Assembly: GCA_031269065.1 (NCBI GenBank)
Contig: JAIRWJ010000056.1
Coordinates: 1 to 11,589 of the forward strand
DNA from: Rickettsiales bacterium
Lineage (GTDB): Bacteria; Pseudomonadota; Alphaproteobacteria; Rickettsiales; UBA1997
DNA length: 11,589 bases
Direction: 5' to 3'
The stretch's first letter is position 1. Each line of letters starts with the position of its first letter. Under the pieces are notes generated by a model. It did no database searches and was not told where the DNA came from. It saw only the letters and a program-made list of their open reading frames with translations. A program made the translations under genes and the position numbers. Positions 1 through 6,550 of the stretch are shown piece after piece.

Positions 1-1
1 G

Positions 2-112
2 TATTTCTATCTTCTCTGGTTTATTTTTTTCTTCTCTCATCTTCTTTTCCTGTTCTATTAGTTCACTAGCATTTCCTAGCCATTGTTCCAGTGTTCTATA
101 ACACAGTATAAC
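2..112 (-). pseudogene. Possible coding remnant running off the left edge
   Basis: On the minus strand a frame stays open from just after a TAG (113-115) to the window edge, about 37 codons. The translation contains YRTLEQWLGNASELIEQEKK, followed by a highly charged Lys/Glu-rich stretch. No start codon or ribosome binding site is visible. It overlaps, in another frame, the decayed end of the nucleotide-sugar dehydrogenase remnant. The composition looks protein-like, but I do not recognise a family. It could be the start of the next gene or simply chance in AT-rich DNA. Confidence 0.2.
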
Positions 113-330
113 CTAATCTTTAGAGATCTCTCTAGAGATCTCTGTATTCCTCTGAGACCTGCTCCAGAGATATCCACCCGCCTATTCTGGAATATTACAC
201 TATATCCCTGCTTTAGCTTAGTTATTTTTTCGCTGTTATTGTCGTAGCAAAGAACGCTATGCTCCATCTTGGCAAAAAATACTGTCGTAGGCAAACCCAC
301 ATAGCCAGCACCAACCAATAATATATTCAT
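76..330 (-). pseudogene. N-terminal remnant of a UDP-glucose/GDP-mannose dehydrogenase-family gene
   Basis: Enzymes of this family oxidise the C6 hydroxyl of a nucleotide sugar to a uronic acid using two NAD+. The first 43 residues match the family's Rossmann start: MNILLVGAGYVGLPT carries the GxGYVG dinucleotide-binding loop, followed by FFAKMEHSVLCYDNN and KITKLKQG. Intact enzymes are around 400-450 aa; here the frame stops after 84 aa. After about residue 43 the family pattern moves to another frame, where ISLEQVSEEYRDL resembles the usual IYEPGLEE segment, so at least one indel is present. No catalytic Cys region exists in the window. It lies downstream of, and on the same strand as, the ABC-F gene, so it was probably the last cistron of that operon. 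No Shine-Dalgarno sequence is seen. The family is clear and the gene is certainly broken. Confidence 0.75.
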
Positions 331-371
331 ATAAATTTGTGCAACTAATAGTTAGTGTATGTGTTAGGATA

Positions 372-479
372 TTAGCTTTCTACACAGAATAGAGCTTCTT
401 CTATCGTATTTACTAGATTGGTTTCCTCCGTAGCCAGTGGCTCAATAGCCACCCTGATTCCGTAAATCAGTACAACATC
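372..479 (-). pseudogene. Remnant of a sugar phosphate isomerase/epimerase (xylose isomerase-like TIM barrel)
   Basis: A 35-codon minus-strand frame lies between a TAG (480-482) and a TAA (372-374) and has no start codon. It reads YGIRVAIEPLATEETNLVNT followed by IEEALFCVE. This matches a characteristic strand-loop-helix of the AP-endonuclease-2/xylose isomerase-like TIM-barrel family, where a Glu in a VxLxIEPL strand helps bind the catalytic metal and is followed by an ETN-x-x-NT segment. The family usually has 250-300 aa, so this is only a middle piece. It sits between the ABC-F gene and the nucleotide-sugar dehydrogenase remnant, all on one strand, which suggests a former sugar-pathway gene in the same operon. 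Family assignment rests on one motif and is moderately sure. Confidence 0.5.
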
Positions 480-499
480 CTATCATTTTCTTATTCTTT

Positions 500-2053
500 T
501 CATTCAACATTACCCAACAATTTTTCGAAAAATATATCGGGAGAATCGATCAATTTTAGTTTTTTCCTTATTTCATCTATCATATAGTATCTATTTGCAA
601 TTTCCCTAAGAAACCTACGGTCATGCGAAACAAATATGCACGGATTGTCATTGCTAAGAATCGCTTCTTTTAATTTTAGCTGGCCATCTATATCCAGATG
701 ACTTGTTGGTTCATCCATCAGGTACATATTAGGTTTTTGGTGCCTTAATTTTAAAAATGTCAACCGAACTTTTTCACCAAAACTTAAGTCTTTTACGGGC
801 GTATCCTGTCTTTCAAAGCGAAAACCAATGTTCACAAGAGAAGAAATCGTACTCGTCACATCCAAGCTGAATTCTTCCTGCATAAAGCTCCTAAGGCTTT
901 TCTCATCGGGCAATAGAGAAAGATTTTGGTCTATGTAGCCAATTTCAACTCGAGGATTGAAAATAATCTCATGTTTTTTAGAAGTCTGCAGTCCAGCTTT
1001 TAGATTTCTATAGGTTTCCATGAGCTGTTTTACTAGCAGCGATTTACCTGTTCCGTTCAATCCCAGGATAACAATCCTTTCTCCCTTTGAAATTTCCAGG
1101 CTATCGACATTGAATAGGAATCTATCATCAGGTGTTTTAACATCCAAATTACTAATTTTTAAAATCGGTCTATTGTAGTCTACCTCGTTTTCTCCCAAAC
1201 CGATAGATCTTTCATCTTCTTTATATATATCAACCAATTCATTTTCTATCCTATCAATACGACTTTCGATTGTTTTAGCTACTCTAGCCAGCCTCTCGCT
1301 CCCATGAGCCTGTCCCTTCTGTTTAAAATCTTTTGCTGTTTTTGACAGCCTATCAACTTCCTTTTCCTGTATTTTTCTCTTTTTTTCATCAGATCTATCC
1401 TGTTCAGCTAGTAATTTCATTGAGTCTGTGTAGGAATGTTTAAATGAGCACACAATTCCGTTTCTTAGCACTATCGTTTTATTAGTGCAATTATCTAAAA
1501 ACTCCCTGTCATGACTAATTATTATGTACGGAATATCATATACAATTTCTCTGAGCCATCTTTCTAGGTGCATAGCCTTGCTTAGATCCAAGTGGTTGGT
1601 AGGCTCATCCAATATCAATATGTCAGGATTCTTCAGATATGTTTTGCTGACCAAAGCTAATTTTTTCCAACCCCCACTCAGTTTACCCAGCTCTAGCTGC
1701 CATATACTTTTGGGAGCGCCTAGCGCCTCAAGAGCCATATCAACTCTGTAGGTTGAGCAGTCTCTTTCCTCCTCCAGCATAGAAAGCCTCAGAACATCAT
1801 AGAAAGTTTCGCTCTCCAGTTCCTTCGGAATACCCTGCTCTACATAGCCAATTTTTGTACCTTTTTTCATATTGATATTACCGCCATTCAACTCCAGCTT
1901 GCCAACTAGGCACTTTATCAGAGTGGTTTTTCCGCTGCCATTGTTGCCAACCACCCCAATTTTGTCATCTTTATTTACATATAAACTAACATCCTTGAAC
2001 AGAACTCCTCTGGCATTTTCATATCTTATATTTTCAGCAGATATTATAGCCAT
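500..2053 (-). CDS. ABC-F family ATPase with tandem ABC domains
   Basis: The protein has 517 aa, no membrane segments and two complete nucleotide-binding domains. These are cytosolic ATPases that act on the ribosome, either as translation factors (EttA/Uup type) or as antibiotic ribosome-protection proteins. Domain 1 has Walker A GNNGSGKT (36-43), signature LSGGW (125-129), Walker B with DEPTNHLD (149-156) and switch His in SHDRE (about 181). A charged, probably helical linker spans about 205-290. Domain 2 has Walker A GLNGTGKS (331-338), signature LSFGE (423-427), DEPTSHLD (447-454) and SHDRR. All catalytic residues are present. The start lies 2 bp after the HAM1-like stop codon, with a weak GGTGGG ribosome site inside the preceding gene's end, so the two are almost certainly co-transcribed. 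It is shorter than EttA and shows no obvious extra arm domain. Beside sugar-pathway genes, a self-resistance role is plausible but inferred; housekeeping Uup-like function is the alternative. Confidence 0.93.
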   Translation of the reverse strand: MAIISAENIRYENARGVLFKDVSLYVNKDDKIGVVGNNGSGKTTLIKCLVGKLELNGGNINMKKGTKIGYVEQGIPKELESETFYDVLRLSMLEEERDCSTYRVDMALEALGAPKSIWQLELGKLSGGWKKLALVSKTYLKNPDILILDEPTNHLDLSKAMHLERWLREIVYDIPYIIISHDREFLDNCTNKTIVLRNGIVCSFKHSYTDSMKLLAEQDRSDEKKRKIQEKEVDRLSKTAKDFKQKGQAHGSERLARVAKTIESRIDRIENELVDIYKEDERSIGLGENEVDYNRPILKISNLDVKTPDDRFLFNVDSLEISKGERIVILGLNGTGKSLLVKQLMETYRNLKAGLQTSKKHEIIFNPRVEIGYIDQNLSLLPDEKSLRSFMQEEFSLDVTSTISSLVNIGFRFERQDTPVKDLSFGEKVRLTFLKLRHQKPNMYLMDEPTSHLDIDGQLKLKEAILSNDNPCIFVSHDRRFLREIANRYYMIDEIRKKLKLIDSPDIFFEKLLGNVE

Positions 2054-2055
2054 AC

Positions 2056-2646
2056 TTACCCACCGTATTTGTTTTTCAAAAAACTCACCAGGTCTTTCCA
2101 GGCAGAGCCACTCTGATATCTGTCCTTTAAACTATTATACTCGGAGTCCGTCATGGCAGACACCGTCCTATTGCCACCTTTCGGTATAAAAATATTCCAG
2201 ACAGAACCCCAGGCAGCTTCGTTTTTGTTTTTATCTATTTCTTTTGCCATTTTACCTTCCACCATATTTTTGAAAACATGGGTTTTACTGCCCTCATCTA
2301 CGTAAATTAGACACATCTCAAAGTGGCAACTTCTATCCTCACTACCCTCCATGAGCTTTAAAAGGCCTTCGCATCCAATTTTTTCCACCGCAGGTTTAGT
2401 GTAAGCGCCCGGAAAGTCATTCAGCGAATCAATGAACAGACCACCATCTGTTGTTATAAAAGGAGGGTTTACATTATTCAGCGACTGCCTAGCCTTATCA
2501 AGACAAATTTCCTCCAGAGAGAAGCTCTGTATTTCATACAATGGCAAATCAATCTGTTCGACCGTCCAGCCAATTGGTTCAAGATAGCTACAGAGAGTTC
2601 TATACTTTCCCCCGTTGCCGGTTATAAAGGCTACATTCTTTTTCAT
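2056..2646 (-). CDS. HAM1/RdgB-like non-canonical purine NTP pyrophosphatase
   Basis: Members hydrolyse XTP, ITP and dITP to monophosphates and pyrophosphate, cleaning the nucleotide pool. The 196-aa protein matches in length and in three motifs: the N-terminal nucleotide-binding loop FITGNGGKY (7-15), the central TTDGGLFIDSL (65-75), and FPGAYTK shortly after, followed by a helix EKIGCEGLLKLMEG typical of the archaeal/eukaryotic-like branch. The usual acidic residue just before the motif Asp (EDSGL or DDSGL) is Thr66 here, and the common C-terminal SHRxxA motif is not evident, so the substrate may differ. I place the start at 2646 because ATG overlaps the upstream stop as ATGA and is preceded by GGAG; an ATG six codons earlier is less likely. 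It is translationally coupled to the broken glycosyltransferase-like gene upstream and followed after 2 bp by the ABC-F gene. In this setting it could serve a biosynthetic pathway rather than general housekeeping. Confidence 0.85.
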   Translation of the reverse strand: MKKNVAFITGNGGKYRTLCSYLEPIGWTVEQIDLPLYEIQSFSLEEICLDKARQSLNNVNPPFITTDGGLFIDSLNDFPGAYTKPAVEKIGCEGLLKLMEGSEDRSCHFEMCLIYVDEGSKTHVFKNMVEGKMAKEIDKNKNEAAWGSVWNIFIPKGGNRTVSAMTDSEYNSLKDRYQSGSAWKDLVSFLKNKYGG

Positions 2647-3541
2647 ATTAACTCCATTTTCCAAAAATTACCTAAATCGCTGATTATTTCTTCGGCTCCA
2701 TTGCATCCCATGCTCTGTATAAATTTGTTTTGTTCATCTAGGCTTGGGATGTTTGATATTTTATAATTTAGGTCGTCGACTATGGATGTAACTAAATGCC
2801 TGTCATTTATTGTCAAATCAATAATTTTTTCTATCTCTGTCATAGCTTCTTGCTCAGCTAAATCTAAAATATCTAAATTCTTCCTATTTATACAATTTTT
2901 CCTACGTAATAAAACCAGGATCTATATTCCTACCTTGAAGAATATTCATTATCCTCCATCGACTCTGATTCCAAGGCAACAAAAAACTAACAGGAACTCG
3001 ATAGCTAAAAGCCTCCATGCAACCAGAAAGACTTGGAGTAGTTACAAAGTGCTTCGATCTCCGTAATTTCTCGTTAAAATTACCTTTAGGTATAAAACTG
3101 CTTCTCTTCCACCAGTTAACAATATTTTTTTCCCCTATGTTCTATTTTTCTTAAAAACTGGAAAATTCTTCATTGAAGAACTATATATAAGCAGTCCCCA
3201 GATATCTCCCAACTATTTATTTGGTAGAACGATGATAGCATTACTGAATCAAGGATTATCTTGGAAACAGGTATATTATCAGATGAAGTCTAAAGCCACG
3301 GAATCATCCTATGGAACTTAGCTATGCTTTGTGAAATGTTTTTGTGTCCATATATTCTCTGGTTTCTGTACACCAGTAGAGATATACTGTCCATGTAATA
3401 GATCCTTACTTTTTTACCACTGGAGTATTGAACAAATGCTAACATCGCTAGCATAACTTCTCTCTCTAGTATTAGAAAACTTATTGATAAATTAGAGCCT
3501 CGTTTCCCAAGAGTCCATAAATGGAAAGAGCGAAGTATAGG
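2643..3541 (-). pseudogene. Broken glycosyltransferase-like gene (one nonsense codon, two frameshifts)
   Basis: Four minus-strand pieces join into a protein of roughly 300 aa. From 3541 an 83-codon piece (motifs LGKRGSN, SSGKKVRIYYMDS) ends at a TAG at 3292-3290. The same frame continues to 3170 with NIPVSKIILDSVMLSSF. A second frame, 3141-2902, reads KHFVTTPSLSGCMEAFSYRV and then FLLPWNQS. A third frame runs from about 2900 to 2643 and includes the 66-aa segment that begins MTEIEKIID. The pattern V-T-x-P-x-L-x-x-x-M-E-A-F-x-Y-x-x-P, then LLP-x-N-x-S, is typical of the C-terminal acceptor or nucleotide-sugar site of GT-B-fold glycosyltransferases, and the final helical part fits such a C-terminus. 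The last frame ends in TGA overlapping the HAM1-like start (ATGA), so this was the first cistron of the operon. The start codon is not identifiable. The 66-aa C-terminal segment may still be translated from 2843. The specific family is uncertain. Confidence 0.55.
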
Positions 3542-3591
3542 TCAAAAAGCAATAGCTAGAGGAACTCCCGAAAAAATTTTTCGTAAGATGC

Positions 3592-3620
3592 TTGACTAAA
3601 CGTCAGAGATATGCTATACT
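3592..3620 (+). promoter_or_regulatory. Sigma-70-type promoter for the small exported protein
   Basis: A -35 box TTGACT (3592-3597) and a -10 box TATACT (3615-3620) are separated by exactly 17 bp. Each matches the consensus at five of six positions. Transcription would start near 3627, giving a leader of about 24 nt before the ATG at 3651. No Shine-Dalgarno sequence is obvious in that short leader. It is the best promoter match I found in the window. Confidence 0.65.
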
Positions 3621-3650
3621 GGGAAATATTTACTAATTAAAATAGATGAT

Positions 3651-3995
3651 ATGTTAGGGAGAAATAGAATAGGACGCATAGTATTTGGTGTGGCGCTGGT
3701 AGCATCCGTTGTTGCCAGATCCGAAGTTAAAATTGTAAACGTGGAGCAAATGGAAAATGGCGCAACCAAGTTTAGCTGTGAGGGCGCGGATCTTTCTTTG
3801 ACTAAAACTGCCAAGAAGAAACTCAGATACGTTGATGGTAGGCTTACAATGGAATCAAAAACTCTTGAGTTAGGGGAAGGATCTCACATCAATGATATTG
3901 TTATCCAAGATTATGTTAATATCAATGGCGAAATGGTGGATGAGGAAATAGAGAAGGCCATGGAGGGTATATGTAGTGCTGCAAATAAGAAATAA
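3651..3995 (+). CDS. Small exported protein of unknown function
   Basis: I do not recognise this 114-aa protein. Residues 1-22 form a classic signal peptide: a basic start (RNRIGR), a hydrophobic core (IVFGVALVASVVA) and a possible signal-peptidase I site after VVA at about residue 22. The mature part of about 92 aa is hydrophilic and mixed in charge, ends in a Lys-rich tail, and has two cysteines (FSCEG and GICSA), which could form a disulfide outside the cytoplasm. Its own near-consensus promoter lies just upstream and it is transcribed opposite to the flanking operon genes, so it is independently expressed. No clear terminator follows. The reading frame is intact although everything around it is decayed, which suggests it is maintained. 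It could be a periplasmic or secreted protein, or a lineage-specific gene. Confidence 0.75.
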   Translation: MLGRNRIGRIVFGVALVASVVARSEVKIVNVEQMENGATKFSCEGADLSLTKTAKKKLRYVDGRLTMESKTLELGEGSHINDIVIQDYVNINGEMVDEEIEKAMEGICSAANKK

Positions 3996-4258
3996 AAACT
4001 AATAATTCTCTGGGGATTTTTTAACTATCGTTTTGTTAAATTTATATTTATTACTATCTGATCTGCCCGTTTTGGGGAGGCAGCTTCTATGACGTTCAGT
4101 CCCTCTTGATTAGCAAGATACTATAGTTTTGTACTACTGTAACTATCTGTGGCATTCGGTATAAATTCATAAATTCAAAAGGACTGCTAACCTTATATAA
4201 ACTTTTAAAATCTGACCTGTAACATTAGTCTAGGTTAGTCATAGAGAGTCGGTCCTGT
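3996..4258 (+). other. Spacer with no recognisable gene
   Basis: This spacer separates the small exported protein gene from the IS1-like remnant. A short minus-strand open stretch near 4035-4125 translates to LANQEGLNVIEAASPKRADQ but has no start and is under 30 codons, so I treat it as undecided debris. The left end of the IS1-like element should fall in here, but I could not recognise an inverted repeat or target duplication marking it. No convincing terminator is seen after the exported-protein gene. Confidence 0.4.
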
Positions 4259-4571
4259 GTGCGTGAAGATGTAAAATGTGTTCCCTGTGAAAGTCTTAGA
4301 ATAAACAGAGGCGGTATAGTGTGTGGTGAACAAAGGAATTACTCTGCAGAGATTGCAGAAGAACTTTTAGAGAAGAAAAAGATAGAAGAGTAACATACTC
4401 CGAAGAGAAGAAATTTGGGGTTCTAAAGCTCTATCCGGAGAACACAGGTCTGAGAAGTCTGGAGATGTCAGATAAGGTACCTAGTCCACCTATATTGAGA
4501 TGATCTAGGAAATTCTTAGTGAGACAGATTAGAGGAGGCAAGAGAAAGAACTGTGGATGTACGCGCCGTAT

Positions 4572-4587
4572 ACATTTGGGAAAATTC
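4572..4587 (+). repeat. Left terminal inverted repeat of the IS481-like relic
   Basis: ACATTTGGGAAAATTC is the exact reverse complement of 5023-5038. It overlaps the TGA stop (4588-4586) of the transposase remnant on the minus strand. Confidence 0.65.
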
Positions 4588-4905
4588 ATCCCACCTTTAT
4601 CACATGTTTTACATAGTACTCCCCCCTAGGAGTTAGGTAGTCAAGTTCTCTATGAGTTCTATAGTTGTTACATTTACACGTATAAACTCTTTCAGTTTAT
4701 TTCTGAATGCTCCCAAACTATCTGCTGGTTTTAATAGTTTGTCATTTCCATAGAACTCCTCTCTCATTACTCTATTACTAGCGCCGAGTTCCCGGCTCTC
4801 TACCCGTCCATCATATTTAGGCTTAGATGGAGGAAGAATGTGCAGAGGCATACCATATTCTCTGCATGTATCATAAGTACATAACAGCTTTCTGGATAAA
4901 AACAA
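4586..4905 (-). pseudogene. C-terminal remnant of an IS481/IS3-group-like transposase
   Basis: The minus-strand reading carries the end of an rve integrase core: REYGMPLHILPPSKPKYDGR, then SNRVMREEFYG, then DSLGAFRNKLKEF. The catalytic Glu is expected in the GRVE(R)-x-NR segment. A frameshift near 4680 separates this from the natural C-terminus, where the other frame reads CNNYRTHRELDYLTPREYY-like residues (YNxYRPHxxLxxLTPxEY in the family) down to the TGA at 4588-4586. Six extra residues (SRELGA) interrupt the normal GRVERSNR motif; they are encoded by a GC-rich palindromic stretch at about 4783-4796. The N-terminal part with the first two Asp residues is gone. The gene is not functional. 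Confidence 0.75.
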
Positions 4906-5022
4906 ACTAACTACCCGAAAAATCTATCAATATCTACACTTATAAATTTTTCTGAGATATTTAGGTCTCGCAAAATTTCTAAGTAGGTTTTGTAAAGGTT
5001 TTTCTGCTAGGCTTTACCCAGG

Positions 5023-5038
5023 GAATTTTCCCAAATGT
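5023..5038 (+). repeat. Right terminal inverted repeat of the IS481-like relic
   Basis: GAATTTTCCCAAATGT is the exact reverse complement of 4572-4587. Immediately to its right the IS1-like transposase sequence resumes with FRLGHGEKNVEVLEIDEM, which places the boundary of the nested relic here. Confidence 0.65.
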
Positions 5039-5200
5039 GTTTCGGCTCGGACATGGAGAGAAAAACGTAGAAGTGCTGGAAATAGATGAAATGGTGACTT
5101 AAATAAAACAAAAGTTAAAAACAGAGAGAAATGTACCTTCATTTGGATTGTTGCTGATATGAACAGAAATTCATTCACATTATCTACTAACAGATCTTTT

Positions 5201-6550
5201 CTAGCATAAAATTTTCCTCTCACTTAAAATTTTGTCTACAACTCTCAAAAACATTTTTCTTTCCCCCAAGCTATGAAATCCAATTCGCCTATGGGCAATT
5301 AAATCATTCCCGCGGAACCACGCATAGTTCAAGATTTCCGAATTAGGTCGCATCGTGGGGTTATTTAAGGTAATCTCAACAACAAATTCTCTGAAAGTGC
5401 TATTATTGTAGCTAACGTCAAAAAATCCCACGATTTTTATATCTTTGAAGGAAGTAATTCCCAGCTCTTCGAAAAGCTCTCGTCTGATCCCATCTAATAA
5501 CTTTTCAGAGGAATCGATGGAGCCACCAGGCAATTCAGGGTAGCCCGGAGAGTGTGAGTCATCTAATGCCCGTGTTACTACGAGAAGTCTTTCCCCGACT
5601 CGAACAACTGCTGCGCCAATTATTCCCCTTATATTACCTACTGTCAGAGAAGCCGCTGTTTTGTCTAAAATATTGGGATCCTCTGTATAATTAAAATTTG
5701 AAAAAATAGAATCCTGGTCGAATTGTCTATCTATATCCTTTTGAACTTCCAAAAATGTTTCCAGGAAATCCTCAAGTTGTTCTGTAGCCGTAAAACCAAC
5801 AACTAACTTGTCAATCCACCCCTGTCTATAACAGAAAGATATAGCTTCCTTCCTCAACGTTTTATTATCTTGAAATCTTAAATTTTTTCTGAGCCTCAGA
5901 AATTGTTCTTTGACGGAAGATGTTATCTTATTTCTTCGAGCATCATTTTCAGCGTAATCTTGCAACTTCCTTTTAGATAACAATCCATGGAAAAATATAC
6001 TGCGTGCCCATTTTTCTCCGTTGCAGGAAGAAAATTCTGGGGCATGACTATTGTCTAGAAGATTAAAGGGAGACTGATATATATTAAAATTTTCCGGATA
6101 TTTTGCTCTATATTTGTCCGGGATACTAACTCCTAACTTTTGTATATCCCCGCGATTCCTGTATGGAGCTAAAATATCTAGAATATACTGTGAAAACCAG
6201 GAGTGGTGCCAGTTATGAAGTTGCAAAACTACCTTTTTATCTCTGAGCTGTGATAAAATTTTATGTACACATTTATGTAAATAGTCTTCCGGATAATATT
6301 CCTCTATATTCAATGATTCAATTTTCGAGTCTGGTTTGACGATAGCGGGTATTTTTGTAGCCACAGTACATTCTGAGGATAAGCATTCTCCCAGAATTCT
6401 GTCCATTTCCCCATTGCCGTAGACCATCGCAGAATCGAACTGATTTATGCCTAGATCCTCGGCAAGTTGTATGATCTGTCTGATTTTGTTACCACTTTTT
6501 TTTTGAAAAGCTCCACCCAGTCCCCAGGTTCCAAAAATTATTTGGTTCAT
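5201..6550 (-). CDS. Aldo/keto reductase-Nudix hydrolase fusion protein
   Basis: This 449-aa protein joins two enzyme domains. Residues 1 to about 275 form an aldo/keto reductase barrel (NADPH-dependent carbonyl reduction) with the full catalytic tetrad in its usual contexts: Asp39 and Tyr44 in FDSAMVYGNGE, Lys66 in VATKIP, His112 in LQLHNW; KLGVSIP and YQSPFNLLD follow as expected. Residues about 305-449 form a Nudix domain with a perfect GX5EX7REUXEEXGU box at 343-365, so it should hydrolyse a nucleoside diphosphate linked to another group. I place the start at 6550, where ATG overlaps the radical SAM stop as ATGA; an ATG five codons upstream is the alternative. It is the last gene of the operon. 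Its final residues (SERKILC) are encoded across the junction with the IS1-like remnant, so the native C-terminus may have been lost. The substrate is unknown; a nucleotide-sugar intermediate fits both domains. Confidence 0.9.
   Translation of the reverse strand: MNQIIFGTWGLGGAFQKKSGNKIRQIIQLAEDLGINQFDSAMVYGNGEMDRILGECLSSECTVATKIPAIVKPDSKIESLNIEEYYPEDYLHKCVHKILSQLRDKKVVLQLHNWHHSWFSQYILDILAPYRNRGDIQKLGVSIPDKYRAKYPENFNIYQSPFNLLDNSHAPEFSSCNGEKWARSIFFHGLLSKRKLQDYAENDARRNKITSSVKEQFLRLRKNLRFQDNKTLRKEAISFCYRQGWIDKLVVGFTATEQLEDFLETFLEVQKDIDRQFDQDSIFSNFNYTEDPNILDKTAASLTVGNIRGIIGAAVVRVGERLLVVTRALDDSHSPGYPELPGGSIDSSEKLLDGIRRELFEELGITSFKDIKIVGFFDVSYNNSTFREFVVEITLNNPTMRPNSEILNYAWFRGNDLIAHRRIGFHSLGERKMFLRVVDKILSERKILC
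5215..5224 (+). repeat. Candidate direct repeat at the left edge of the four-gene block
   Basis: TCCTCTCACT here and TCTTCTCACT at 9752-9761 match at nine of ten positions in the same orientation. Each lies where IS1-like transposase sequence meets the minus-strand operon block, so they could be an aged target-site duplication. A match this good among nearby windows could also arise by chance, so this is only suggestive. Confidence 0.3.

Larger units (their letters stand above)
4572..5038 (-). mobile_element. 467-bp relic of an IS481-like element nested in the IS1-like gene
   Basis: A perfect 16-bp inverted repeat, ACATTTGGGAAAATTC at 4572-4587 and its reverse complement at 5023-5038, bounds a segment that contains the C-terminal part of a DDE transposase on the minus strand. 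The transposase stop codon lies inside the left repeat, as is common for compact insertion sequences. Full elements of this kind are about 1 kb, so more than half, including the N-terminal part of the transposase, has been lost by internal deletion. No target-site duplication could be seen next to the repeats. The relic splits the IS1-like transposase between its helix-turn-helix and catalytic parts, so it arrived later than that element. It could be moved only by a transposase acting in trans. Confidence 0.65.
4259..5227 (+). pseudogene. IS1-family-like transposase, N-terminal and middle parts, decayed and interrupted
   Basis: Three pieces in different frames match successive parts of a single-frame IS1-family transposase. 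Piece 1 (4259-4393) is the zinc ribbon: VKCVPCESLRINRGGIVCGE resembles the usual C-x-x-C ... NG-x-x-RGKQRY start. Piece 2 (about 4387-4571) is the helix-turn-helix: YSEEKKFGVLKLYPENTGLR matches YS-x-x-x-x-x-x-LKLYLEG-x-GFR, followed by an in-frame TGA at 4501 and RKF. Piece 3 (5039-5227) carries the catalytic segment VEVLEIDEMVT and, after a frameshift, CTFIWIVADMNRNSF, matching the ELDEMW ... WIWIAVDR core. An IS481-like relic in opposite orientation separates pieces 2 and 3. The C-terminal third is missing here and a matching part lies at about 9752-10008. The gene is clearly inactive. Confidence 0.75.

Noticed and set aside
437..470. Two adjacent hairpins (GTGGCT/AGCCAC and CTGATT/AATCAG) just downstream of the ABC-F stop, as a terminator
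   Set aside because: No T-run follows on the minus strand, and the stretch codes for the sugar isomerase remnant, so the symmetry is probably incidental.
2782..3066. Plus-strand 94-codon frame
   Set aside because: It is antisense to glycosyltransferase-like pieces that carry recognisable motifs; its own translation shows none.
3430..3600. Plus-strand open stretch of about 54 codons ending near 3600 (contains GQKAIARGTPEKIFRKMLD)
   Set aside because: It has no start codon and lies antisense to the better-supported glycosyltransferase-like pieces.
5014..5223. Minus-strand 69-codon frame
   Set aside because: It is antisense to the catalytic segment of the IS1-like transposase remnant and overlaps the AKR-Nudix end.
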